Below, piece after piece: positions 1-6,978 of a stretch of DNA of 25,189 bases. This DNA is from CAZFZT01 sp964523675 (lineage in GTDB: Bacteria > Planctomycetota > Phycisphaerae > Phycisphaerales > SM1A02), in assembly GCA_964523675.1 (NCBI GenBank), contig CAZFZT010000050.1, forward strand, positions 1 to 25,189, read 5' to 3'. Every line of letters begins with the position of its first letter. Positions within the stretch are counted from its first letter, which is position 1. The notes under the pieces are model-generated. The model saw only the letters and a program-made list of their open reading frames with translations, ran no database searches and was not told the origin of the DNA. Position numbers and translations under genes: made by a program.

Positions 1-885
1 GAGAAAACCAGCCCCATGGAAGATCGCCCCGCCGCTGCGTTCGGACTCGTTGCCTATAAAATCGACATGAAAGAGGTTCGCAGCGCCGGTCACGTGAAGC
101 GCGCCGCCGTTGCTCGCTTCGCCGAGGGCTGCGTTGGTTTCGAAGATGGTGCCTGAGATCATGGCACCCGCATCAGATTGAACGCCCCCGCCGATGACAG
201 CCGTATTGGACCTGAACTGGCTATCAGTGATTTGAAGATTGGCCGCGCCAGTCGTACCGAGGCCGCCGCCGCTGGTGGCGATGTTCTGCTCGAACATGCA
301 TGAATGGAACGTGCCGGCCGAGCCGAACGAAAGATGTGCGCCGCCGCCACCAGTCTTCGCCTCATTACCGATGAACGTGCAATTCTCAACAAGCGCAAAG
401 GACTCAACACGGACGGAAATCCCACCGCCGAACTCAGCGCTATTGCCGGTAATGATGCAGTTGCGGATAGTGGGATACGCACCGAAGACAAGAATGCCCC
501 CGCCGTGCAGTGATTGGGGCGCGGGGGACCCGCTGCCGCCGGTGATAGTGAAGCCGTCGAGGATCGAATCCTGTGATTCACCGTCAGCGAAGGTGACGAC
601 GCTGATCGGCTGCGGCTGCATGCCAGCGTCGATCGTCGTTGCCTCTGCACCGTCGCTGCTGCGCACATAGATGTTTTTGCCGAGAAAGTCGATCGCTTCG
701 TGATAGGTTCCCGGTGCGACGACGACTTCATCGCCGTTCTCCGCCGCAATGATCGCCTCTTGAATTGAAGGGAAGTCCGACGGGACATGGATGATGTCGC
801 CTGCCCCTTGTATCACTGTCGAAGTTCCAAGGGCGAATACCAAAGCTGCCACTGCCTGCGCAGATGCGATGCCACCACGTACCAT
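1..885 (-). CDS. Secreted right-handed parallel beta-helix protein (partial, C-terminus beyond the left edge)
   Basis: The reading frame opens at an ATG at 885 and stays open for 295 codons to the window edge, so the C-terminus is missing. A strong Shine-Dalgarno sequence (AGAGGAGG) lies about 6 nt upstream. Residues 1-30 form a probable signal peptide (short basic start, then AVAALVFALGTS). Next comes the typical opening of pectin-lyase-fold proteins: HVPSDFPSIQEAI, then GDEVVVAPGTYHEAIDF. From about residue 95 there are repeated beta-helix coils of the type DGFTITGG, IRNCIITGNSAEFGGG, VENCTFIGNEAKTGGGG and FEQNIATSGGG, as in polymorphic outer-membrane-protein-like and NosD-like repeats. The fold and export are well supported. 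The substrate or role is not visible; planctomycetes carry many such proteins, often ending in a dockerin or sorting tail that cannot be seen here. Confidence 0.85.
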   Translation of the reverse strand, partial: MVRGGIASAQAVAALVFALGTSTVIQGAGDIIHVPSDFPSIQEAIIAAENGDEVVVAPGTYHEAIDFLGKNIYVRSSDGAEATTIDAGMQPQPISVVTFADGESQDSILDGFTITGGSGSPAPQSLHGGGILVFGAYPTIRNCIITGNSAEFGGGISVRVESFALVENCTFIGNEAKTGGGGAHLSFGSAGTFHSCMFEQNIATSGGGLGTTGAANLQITDSQFRSNTAVIGGGVQSDAGAMISGTIFETNAALGEASNGGALHVTGAANLFHVDFIGNESERSGGAIFHGAGFL

Positions 886-1123
886 GACACTCCTCCTCTG
901 AAAGACTCAGGTGCTGGGATTCCCCCCGCGGACCGTTTCCCCGAGGGGTCCGCTAATCACACTATACCTCGAAGACGGGGGACCGGTTCGATATTTTGCA
1001 GGAACGCCAAAGCGACAAGCCGACGCTCGTCTGCGTTGGCTTGAATCGATTTGTACTGGCGCTGGCCTGCGTGTCGATGCGGCTTTCGCCCTGCGCGATG
1101 AACTGCGGCTCAGATCGCCTCGC
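886..1123. other. Intergenic region between rpmA and the beta-helix gene
   Basis: No convincing gene was found. The stretch 931-952 contains short self-complementary words (GGACC/GGTCC around CCCCGAGGGG) that could form a small hairpin, but no T-run follows on either strand. It probably holds the 3' end of the rpmA transcript and the promoter of the beta-helix gene. Confidence 0.4.
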
Positions 1124-1423
1124 TCAGTTCTTTGTTGTGGCGTTGCCGTTCTTCTCTACCGCCGTGTATCGCGGGGCGCTGGGGTCCGAGGGAACCACAT
1201 CAACGAAGCGGCCGCGAAAACGAACGTGGCCGTCTGCGACCGCAAAGAGGGTGTCATCGTTGCCGCGCTTGACCATGTAGCCGGGCTTGAACTTCGTGCC
1301 GCACTGCCGCACGATAATTGAGCCGGAACGAGCTTCCTGGCCGGCATAGAGCTTGATGCCGCGGAACTGCGGGTTCGAGTCGCGGCCGTTTCGAGTTGAT
1401 CCTTGTCCCTTTTTATGTGCCAT
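1124..1423 (-). CDS. rpmA: 50S ribosomal protein L27
   Basis: The 99-residue product starts MAHKKGQGSTRNGRDSNPQ and continues GIKLYAGQ, GSIIVRQ and GTKFKPG, the hallmark sequence of bacterial L27. L27 is a large-subunit protein whose N-terminal tail reaches the peptidyl-transferase centre. The lysine-rich N-terminus begins directly at the usual Met-Ala-His, without the cleavable extension seen in Firmicutes. The protein is somewhat longer than the common ~85 residues because of a C-terminal tail (about residues 80-99) rich in Thr and Asn. No Shine-Dalgarno sequence is evident before the ATG. In most bacteria rpmA follows rplU (L21) and precedes obgE. Neither is adjacent here: the upstream neighbour is an unrelated exported protein 80 bp away. 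Identification is secure. Confidence 0.97.
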   Translation of the reverse strand: MAHKKGQGSTRNGRDSNPQFRGIKLYAGQEARSGSIIVRQCGTKFKPGYMVKRGNDDTLFAVADGHVRFRGRFVDVVPSDPSAPRYTAVEKNGNATTKN

Positions 1424-1503
1424 GGGTCGGTAGTGTTTGTGGTTCTGAGAAGGGCCGCGATTGTAGGCGCCCCATCCGTCGGTGGAAAGCGCTGCTTGAG
1501 TGA

Positions 1504-2133
1504 TTACCTGAAGACCCAGCGCTGACGGACGAAATCAGCCGGCCGCGTCCCACGGCCGATGGCGTTGCCGGGAATGTGGTAGTCGCGCTGAAGGGTCTTG
1601 CGAAGGAGCAGCTCTTCGCCGGTGAGGGGATTGGTGACGCGAGCCGTTTCACCACTGATCCCGCCAATGAACAGCGACATATCAGTGATCTCATGTTCGC
1701 GTGCCGGCCAAATCACCAGTCCCTCCTTGGCATGCTCTCGGCCTTGGCGGATCTCACCGATGATCTCGTACTGATTCTCCATCAGGTCATTGCCGAGCAT
1801 CTCAAGGATGTCGCTCGTCACGCGGCGAGGTACGCCGATGCCTGAGTTGAGGATTTCACTGGCGTCGTTGAAGAGGGCGAATGTGGGTGCCCAGGTCTGA
1901 TCGGCGCCAGTGCGATTGGTGACCTTGTAGGTGAAGTACCAATAGTACTGGTTGTCGTAGGCATCGCGATAGAGCCGCAGGTCGCCGGGCCTGAAGTCGA
2001 GTTCCCAGCGGGTGCTGGAGGCGGCCGGTGTTGGGTAGGCGAAGACCGCGCAGGTCGCGGCTAGCCCCAGGACCAGGGCAAGGGCCGCAATGCCTCGATT
2101 CACGGGCGACGATTGAGTCAGTTTTCCGATCAT
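1504..2133 (-). CDS. Exported protein of unknown function
   Basis: The 209-residue protein is not a family I can name. Residues about 14-35 form one hydrophobic segment (IAALALVLGLAATCAVFAY) after a short N-terminus with a basic residue, so it is either a signal peptide or a single membrane anchor. The rest is predicted soluble: a region WELDFRPGDLRLYRD, then YYWYFTYKVTNRTGADQTW, which reads like a beta-sandwich describing a measured property, followed by an acidic helical part and a basic C-terminus ending QRWVFR. The ATG has a weak GGAG about 8 nt upstream. It is transcribed toward rpmA, 80 bp away, and may be co-transcribed with it. A very short open frame with an excellent ribosome-binding site lies just upstream (2178-2246). 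The coding assignment is good; the function is unknown. Confidence 0.75.
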   Translation of the reverse strand: MIGKLTQSSPVNRGIAALALVLGLAATCAVFAYPTPAASSTRWELDFRPGDLRLYRDAYDNQYYWYFTYKVTNRTGADQTWAPTFALFNDASEILNSGIGVPRRVTSDILEMLGNDLMENQYEIIGEIRQGREHAKEGLVIWPAREHEITDMSLFIGGISGETARVTNPLTGEELLLRKTLQRDYHIPGNAIGRGTRPADFVRQRWVFR

Positions 2134-2177
2134 AATGGTCTCCGCAAGAAATTGGCCAGATCGAGCCGGCCGAACGG

Positions 2178-2246
2178 CTATTGTAATGCCAAGAACGGGT
2201 GCGTCAATAATGAGTATTGCTGGTGAGACGAGCCGATGGCGTGCAT
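2178..2246 (-). CDS. Possible 22-residue small ORF or leader peptide
   Basis: The strand reads AAGGAGGT, then 7 nt, then ATG CAC GCC, and stays open for 22 codons to a TAG at 2178-2180. The Shine-Dalgarno match is the best in the whole window, and the stop lies 44 nt before the start of the exported protein at 2133. The peptide has no recognisable domain or signal peptide. The perfect ribosome-binding site and the position in front of a gene on the same strand suggest a translated leader or small protein, but the ORF is short enough to be chance, and no attenuator hairpin is obvious between it and the next gene. Confidence 0.25.
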   Translation of the reverse strand: MHAIGSSHQQYSLLTHPFLALQ

Positions 2247-2299
2247 ATGACCTGACCTCCTTCTAATGCCCTGATGCCGCCCACTTGGATTTTCGGCCA

Positions 2300-3295
2300 A
2301 TGACGATTTCGCAGACCAACTCGCAGCGGTTGCCCGAAGCGGCGACAGGGGCGGCCAGCAAGACGGGCTTGATTCTCCACATTCACGAGCAGCGGCGACT
2401 TGAGGCCGTGATGAGATTGCTTGGCGTCGATCCAGTACGGGCTGAGCGATTTATCACCTTCTCGCGAAACAACAGCGTGCCGCTGGATGGGATGTGGTCG
2501 AGGATCGATGAGTCCGGAAGGATCACCCACACCGTCCTGGCGGTGCCGAGTCCGGGCAAGACCGCCATGATCTTTGCCTCGAAGCCGCGGCTGACCCGAG
2601 AGGTGCCCATCGTGGCGGGATTGATCGATCATGCCGCTATCGAAATCGCTGCTCATGGCGTGGATCTGGCTCAGGCGCTTCTTGACCCCTCCGACATGAT
2701 TGAACGCGACGCGTTCGTCCAAGGCGGCTTTAAGGAGCTTGCGCGGCTGAGCTACCTCGAGCGCCCATTGGGGAACGCGCCTCGTCGCAATGCAGGTCTT
2801 GAATGTCCCAGCGATGTGTGTCTGGAACCCTACGGCGAGGATCGAGACGATGAATTGATCGCCATCCTGGAGGCGTCGTATGAGGACACGCTTGACTGTC
2901 CCGGGTTGCGCGGTCTGCGCCAGACGCGCGACATTCTCGCGGGTCATAAGGGGACCGGCTCTTTTGAGCCGTCTCTGTGGACATTGATGCGAGTCAAAGG
3001 GAGGCCGGCCGGCGCGCTGCTCCTGAATCCCTCGCCACAGCAGAAGAGCATAGAGCTGGTGTACCTCGGGTTGGCGCCTTTTGCGCGCGGCCGCGGTCTG
3101 GGCGCACTGCTTCTTCGCCACGGGTTCGAGATGCTCGGAGGGCGTAGTGAACGGACAATGACACTTGCTGTTGACGAGCGCAACGCGCCGGCGCTTGCGC
3201 TGTATAAACGGGCAGGATTTCGCAAGGTTCTGCGCCGAATCGCCCTGATTCGCAAGACTTCCGTGACGAGCGCGAGTGCTGCCGCGCGCAGCTGA
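2300..3295 (+). CDS. GNAT-family N-acetyltransferase
   Basis: The C-terminal half carries a classical GNAT acyl-CoA-binding core: a beta-strand SIELVYLGLAP, then the pyrophosphate-binding motif ARGRGLGALLL (R263-x-R265-G-x-G counting from the ATG at 2300), and the closing signature NAPALALYKRAGFRK. The N-terminal ~170 residues are less clear but contain FITFSRNN and a second alpha/beta part, so a degenerate tandem-GNAT architecture as in MshD-type enzymes is possible. It would transfer an acetyl or acyl group from acyl-CoA to an amine; the acceptor cannot be predicted. A TTG at 2285 would add five residues, but neither start has a good Shine-Dalgarno sequence, so the ATG is chosen. It is divergent from the exported-protein gene and lies upstream of the dnaA region on the same strand. 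Confidence 0.85.
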   Translation: MTISQTNSQRLPEAATGAASKTGLILHIHEQRRLEAVMRLLGVDPVRAERFITFSRNNSVPLDGMWSRIDESGRITHTVLAVPSPGKTAMIFASKPRLTREVPIVAGLIDHAAIEIAAHGVDLAQALLDPSDMIERDAFVQGGFKELARLSYLERPLGNAPRRNAGLECPSDVCLEPYGEDRDDELIAILEASYEDTLDCPGLRGLRQTRDILAGHKGTGSFEPSLWTLMRVKGRPAGALLLNPSPQQKSIELVYLGLAPFARGRGLGALLLRHGFEMLGGRSERTMTLAVDERNAPALALYKRAGFRKVLRRIALIRKTSVTSASAAARS

Positions 3296-3816
3296 TTGAC
3301 GGGTATCCACCAATGTGCCCCAGTTGTCCACCATTGATGCGCAATGGTGGAAAAGGAGTGGCGAAAAAATTTTTCGACTGGAAAGTGCCGTGAAATCGGG
3401 ATTTGCACCTAGGCATCACCTGCGGGCGATAAAAACCCGCTTGTGCGCTGGCGATTCCCGGTTATCTTGTACGCAACGTTCACGGATGAATGGACGCCAG
3501 CACTCATCTCCTCTGATGCGGTTGCATCAATAGACACTCACTGTTCGCCGGGCACTTCGAAAGGTGCAGCGTATGTGCGGCAGGGCTTTGCGCGATCGGT
3601 GCGCTGAGCGAGTGTGGAGGGATGGCCTCTGGTCGCGGAGGGATCCTGCACATCGTTTGCCATATTCGGCTCCCGGCTCGTGATTCAGCACGAGCGTTGG
3701 GATGGAACCCATGAGCCGGCCTGTCACTGAGACGTCCGTCCTGTCGCTGAGGCATGAGGGCATGACGCTTGGAGGCGGCCACAGCGCGCGGACATCCGTC
3801 CGCGAAGGAGTGATTC
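3296..3816. other. dnaA upstream region, candidate replication origin (oriC)
   Basis: This 520-bp stretch has no supported gene. Three DnaA-box-like 9-mers lie close together: GTATCCACC (3303-3311, plus), TTGTCCACC (3324-3332, plus) and TTTTCCACC (3346-3354, minus). Each matches 7 or 8 of 9 positions of the relaxed consensus TTWTNCACA, and all end in C. The last two sit in a 10-bp inverted repeat, TCCACCATTG / CAATGGTGGA (3329-3353, 5-nt loop). Directly after comes the only pure A/T block in the region, GAAAAAATTTTTC (3364-3376). Further on are a GCGGG...CCCGC hairpin (around 3421-3439) and a -10-like TATCTT near 3463. Position next to dnaA and these motifs suggest an origin. No canonical TTATCCACA cluster was found by eye, so this stays a hypothesis. 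Confidence 0.35.
3787..3804 (+). promoter_or_regulatory. Hairpin abutting the dnaA ribosome-binding site
   Basis: A perfect 7-bp stem CGCGGAC / GTCCGCG with a 4-nt loop (ATCC) ends exactly where the Shine-Dalgarno sequence GAAGGAG (3804-3810) begins, 6 nt before the GTG start of dnaA. In the mRNA it would form next to the ribosome-binding site and could modulate initiation. It may equally be chance in GC-rich DNA. Confidence 0.4.
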
Positions 3817-5346
3817 GTGCAGCACAAATCCAGGAGCAACCGTGCGACCATCACCTCAAATCGACGCGAACCCTCTGAGCAGATCGCGCAATGGATTTCA
3901 AGCCGGATCGGTCCACACAAGTACGGGATGTGGTTTACGCATGCACGCTTCCTGGTGGATGGCCGACACGTGCGCGTCCTGACCGACAGCCCTTTTGCGG
4001 CGAAGTGGATCGGATCGCACTTCGGACGGGAATTGCAGCAGGCGTCTGAAGCTGTTGTCGGCGAGGGCGCGAAGATCGAGGTGCATGTCGTCAGCACCGC
4101 CATGCCGGAGCCGGACCAAGAGGCGGCGAAGGACACAGCAGGTGATGCTCCGGATGTTGCGGAGAAGGCCGCGCGCTTACGAAACGGCACACTTTCACGA
4201 GAGAGTCATGCTCATCCGGGCCGTCACGGTTCCCATCGCATGCACGCGCCGCGCCGCCTGTGCGATTTCGTGGTCGGTGAGTCGAACCGGCTAGCGCACA
4301 ACGCGTCATGTCGACTCGCAGAAGATGCGGATCCACGATTGCTCTCGCCGCTCTTTCTCCACGGACCATGTGGTGTTGGGAAGACGCACCTTCTGCTAGG
4401 CATTTGTGAGCGGTTCAAGGAACGTTGGCCGTCCGCGCGTGTGCGCTACGTCCCCGCGGAGCAGTTCACCAACGAGTACATCGCCGCCGTGCGGAACGAC
4501 AAGATCGAAGAGTTTCGCAGGCGGCTGCGCAAGCTCGACTTCTTCGCGATCGACGACATCCACTTCCTGTCAAACAAAATGCGTACGCAGACCGAGTTCC
4601 TTCACACGCTCGATGCGATCGCGATGAGCGGGGCGCGGGTCGCCCTTGCCTCGGACGGGCATCCGCGACAAATTTCCAAGTTCAATCAGGCGCTGGTCAG
4701 CCGGTTCCTCTCGGGCATGGTGGTGCAGATTGAACTGCCGGATCGCGAATTGCGGAAGGCGCTTGTGCGCAAGATCGCTGCGGCTCGCCGGCTTCCATTG
4801 AGCGAAGCGGCCGCCGAGGCGCTTGCGACCCGGTGTGTCGGTTCCGCACGTGAACTTGAGGGCGCGATCACGAAGCTCACAGCCCTTTACACGATGAACA
4901 GCGACACGTCCCGCGGGAGTGATCACAAGCGGGAACCAGTCGGTCTGGTGCTCGTCGAGCAGTTGTTCGGTATGGTCGGCGGCGGAGGCAATGGCTTTGT
5001 CGCCGGCTCCGGACGGCGAATTCGCATCGGGGACATCATCGACGTCATTTGTGAGCGGCTGGCGGTGGAACGCGCTGATCTGACTGGAACCAGCCGCCAC
5101 CAGCGCATTGTGCTGGCGCGCGGCCTTGTCGCTCACCTGTCGCGCGAAATGACCACCATGAGCTACCCGGAAATCGCGCAGGCGCTGGGTCGAAAATACC
5201 ACTCGACCATCCATACGGCAGCCAAGCGGCTGGGGCGCCAATTGTCCGCCGGCGAGCGAATTGCAGTGCCGGCAGGCGGTGAGATCGCGCTCGTGGACTT
5301 TGTCGATCAACTGCGGCACGAAATCGGTCGCGGTTCCGCTCATTAA
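3817..5346 (+). CDS. dnaA: Chromosomal replication initiator protein DnaA
   Basis: The 509-residue protein has the four DnaA domains. Domain I (about 20-95) begins QWISSRIGPHKYGMWF; domain II is a variable linker to about 145. Domain III is an AAA+ ATPase opening with DFVVGESNRLAHNA, Walker A GPCGVGKT (183-190), Walker B with DDIH (246-249), a sensor I region (ASDGHP), an arginine-finger region (SRF) and sensor II SARELEGAI. Domain IV is a helix-turn-helix with SYPEIAQALGRKYHST (G458 to T464 within it). DnaA-ATP unwinds the origin to start replication. The GTG start is supported by GAAGGAG 6 nt upstream. The box-reading motif is unusual: the common GRDHST is GRKYHST here, with Tyr461 where Asp (E. 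coli D433) normally sits. dnaN and recF are not adjacent, as in other planctomycetes. Confidence 0.96.
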   Translation: MQHKSRSNRATITSNRREPSEQIAQWISSRIGPHKYGMWFTHARFLVDGRHVRVLTDSPFAAKWIGSHFGRELQQASEAVVGEGAKIEVHVVSTAMPEPDQEAAKDTAGDAPDVAEKAARLRNGTLSRESHAHPGRHGSHRMHAPRRLCDFVVGESNRLAHNASCRLAEDADPRLLSPLFLHGPCGVGKTHLLLGICERFKERWPSARVRYVPAEQFTNEYIAAVRNDKIEEFRRRLRKLDFFAIDDIHFLSNKMRTQTEFLHTLDAIAMSGARVALASDGHPRQISKFNQALVSRFLSGMVVQIELPDRELRKALVRKIAAARRLPLSEAAAEALATRCVGSARELEGAITKLTALYTMNSDTSRGSDHKREPVGLVLVEQLFGMVGGGGNGFVAGSGRRIRIGDIIDVICERLAVERADLTGTSRHQRIVLARGLVAHLSREMTTMSYPEIAQALGRKYHSTIHTAAKRLGRQLSAGERIAVPAGGEIALVDFVDQLRHEIGRGSAH

Positions 5347-5352
5347 CCGGCC

Positions 5353-5388
5353 AGCGGGGCGGCGTACTCCTCCCGCCGCTCCGCTTTG
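5353..5388 (+). terminator. Probable terminator hairpin after dnaA
   Basis: A 12-bp stem AGCGGGGCGGCG / CGCCGCTCCGCT, with one G-T wobble and a 9-nt loop, starts 6 bp after the dnaA stop codon. Only a short T-run (TTT) follows, so intrinsic termination may be weak. Confidence 0.55.
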
Positions 5389-5443
5389 CCTGTTCAGCGT
5401 GTGAGGACGCGAGTTGTCGCCGATCGCGTACACTGTTTCGCGT

Positions 5444-6961
5444 ATGAGAAGGAGGATGGTTCAACGCGCTGCCGCAATCGCACTCTGCACGTTTGCAGCG
5501 GTCGTGTCATCGCTTGACGGCGCGCCGCTGCGCGATGAGGCGCAGGAGGCATCGACCGCACATCTGAAGCGCGCTCTTCAAACCCAGCGCGACGGTTCGC
5601 ACCTTGCGATGTTGCTCGCACTTCGCCAGCTGCGCGATCCCGAGATGCGGCCATTGTTTGAACGGCTCCTTGCCCATGATGAATGGCATGTGCAGGTTCA
5701 TGCTGCTTTAGGATTGGCGGAGATCAGCCGGTCGGGGCAGATTGATGTCAGCCACATTGCCTCCGCTGCGCCGCTGGCTCAGGAGGCCGCGGTAGCCAAC
5801 GCTCTTGATCTTGAACTGCTTGGCAAGGAGCAGATTCCGCAACTGCTCACGAGTGAGGCGCTTGACCCGATGGCCAAGCTGCTGCTGTATGCCGAACGCG
5901 CGTCTCTGGGCGAGGAGATCAACCTCGAGGCGCTGCGTGAGCTGAGCAAGCATCGTGAGTTTCGTATCGCAGCGATGGCTTCGTTACTGCTCGCGCATGC
6001 CGGCGAGACGGCGGCTCTCGAACAACACCACGTGAAGCTGAAGGCGGACAGCCGTACTGGAGCGAGGCGGCTCATCTGGATTCTCGACGCAGTTCGGCAG
6101 TATCGGTTGAAGGCGGTTGAGCCGTGGGTTCGTACGCTCCTTCGAGAGTCGAACCTCGATCAGGATGTGATTGACGCCGCAGTCTTCAGCTTGGTTGTCA
6201 TTGAGCCGCAGCGAAACGTTGAAGTATGGCGCACTCATTTAGGGCGCGGCGCGACGCTTCTCAGGCGAGTCAAATACGGTTTGATGCTCCTGAGCGCGGG
6301 CAAAGAGGTGCCGCAGCGGGCCTATGACTGGATGGCTGGCGATGATGAGTTGACCCTGCTTCTTGCGAGTGCAGGGCGCTCCATCTCGTCGGGGAAGGAT
6401 GCTTCCAGTGCGATCATCGAACTGATGAACTTCGGTCACGCGCGTTCGCTTGAATGGGCGGTGAGCGCTGCAAACGATCTTCCGGACAGCCAGGCGAAGC
6501 GCGTGTACCTCCACGTCCTTGATCGCCTCATTGAAGCAGATGGAGTGAATGATCCGCGACAGCGTGGTATGCGCGCAGAGTGGATTGCATCCGGCATCAA
6601 AGCGGCAACGCGCCTCTTTGAGCTTGATGTTGATGCAATAACGGAACGGCTGCATCAATCCGATGCAGCGGGCCAGGCGCGCAAGGCCATCCTTCTGGGG
6701 ATGCTCGAATCAGATGATCCGAAGGCGAGCGAAGTCGCAAGAACGCTCGATCTAAGCGGCTTTGGCCTTTCGGAGTCACTCGCGTTCTTGCTGATCGCCC
6801 GACATGCCGACCAATTGACGGCGGCCGAACTCGATCGCCTCGGCCTCATGGCATCCGGTGGAGGGCGGCTTTCCGATGACCTCCGCGCGCAGGCGTCGTG
6901 GCTGTACCTCAAGCGCTCCGGCCGGCTCGCACACGTCCTGCCGGAACTTCTTCAAGAGTAG
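5444..6961 (+). CDS. Exported HEAT-like helical-repeat protein
   Basis: The 505-residue product begins with a signal peptide (MRRRMVQR, then AAAIALCTFAAVVSSLDG). The remainder is almost entirely alpha-helical, with regularly spaced Ala/Leu-rich helix pairs such as HLAMLLALRQLRDPEMRPLF and WHVQVHAALGLAEIS in the first third, which is the look of HEAT or armadillo-type repeats; later repeats are more degenerate. Such proteins usually form protein-binding scaffolds; the partner is unknown. The frame could open at a TTG at 5414 or an ATG at 5456 that is too close to its GGAGG. The ATG at 5444 gives the best signal peptide and has a -10-like TACACT (5429-5434) 9 nt upstream, so the mRNA may be nearly leaderless. 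It ends 17 nt before the aminotransferase gene. Confidence 0.75.
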   Translation: MRRRMVQRAAAIALCTFAAVVSSLDGAPLRDEAQEASTAHLKRALQTQRDGSHLAMLLALRQLRDPEMRPLFERLLAHDEWHVQVHAALGLAEISRSGQIDVSHIASAAPLAQEAAVANALDLELLGKEQIPQLLTSEALDPMAKLLLYAERASLGEEINLEALRELSKHREFRIAAMASLLLAHAGETAALEQHHVKLKADSRTGARRLIWILDAVRQYRLKAVEPWVRTLLRESNLDQDVIDAAVFSLVVIEPQRNVEVWRTHLGRGATLLRRVKYGLMLLSAGKEVPQRAYDWMAGDDELTLLLASAGRSISSGKDASSAIIELMNFGHARSLEWAVSAANDLPDSQAKRVYLHVLDRLIEADGVNDPRQRGMRAEWIASGIKAATRLFELDVDAITERLHQSDAAGQARKAILLGMLESDDPKASEVARTLDLSGFGLSESLAFLLIARHADQLTAAELDRLGLMASGGGRLSDDLRAQASWLYLKRSGRLAHVLPELLQE

Positions 6962-6978
6962 TCCAGAGTGAAGGAACT

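Noticed and set aside
159..788. A 209-codon minus-strand frame in the first kilobase
   Set aside because: Its translation is Ser/Arg/Ala-rich without any domain, while another minus-strand frame gives a clear beta-helix protein with signal peptide and SD.
931..952. GGACC/GGTCC inverted repeat upstream of the beta-helix gene
   Set aside because: The stem is short, lacks a T-run, and is within what GC-rich sequence gives by chance.
2204..3334. A 376-codon minus-strand open frame opposite the GNAT gene
   Set aside because: It is antisense to a recognised acetyltransferase, its translation shows no domain or sensible composition, and long antisense frames are common in GC-rich DNA.
4570..5433. 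A 287-codon minus-strand frame opposite dnaA
   Set aside because: It overlaps the conserved ATPase and DNA-binding domains of DnaA and its translation has no recognisable features.
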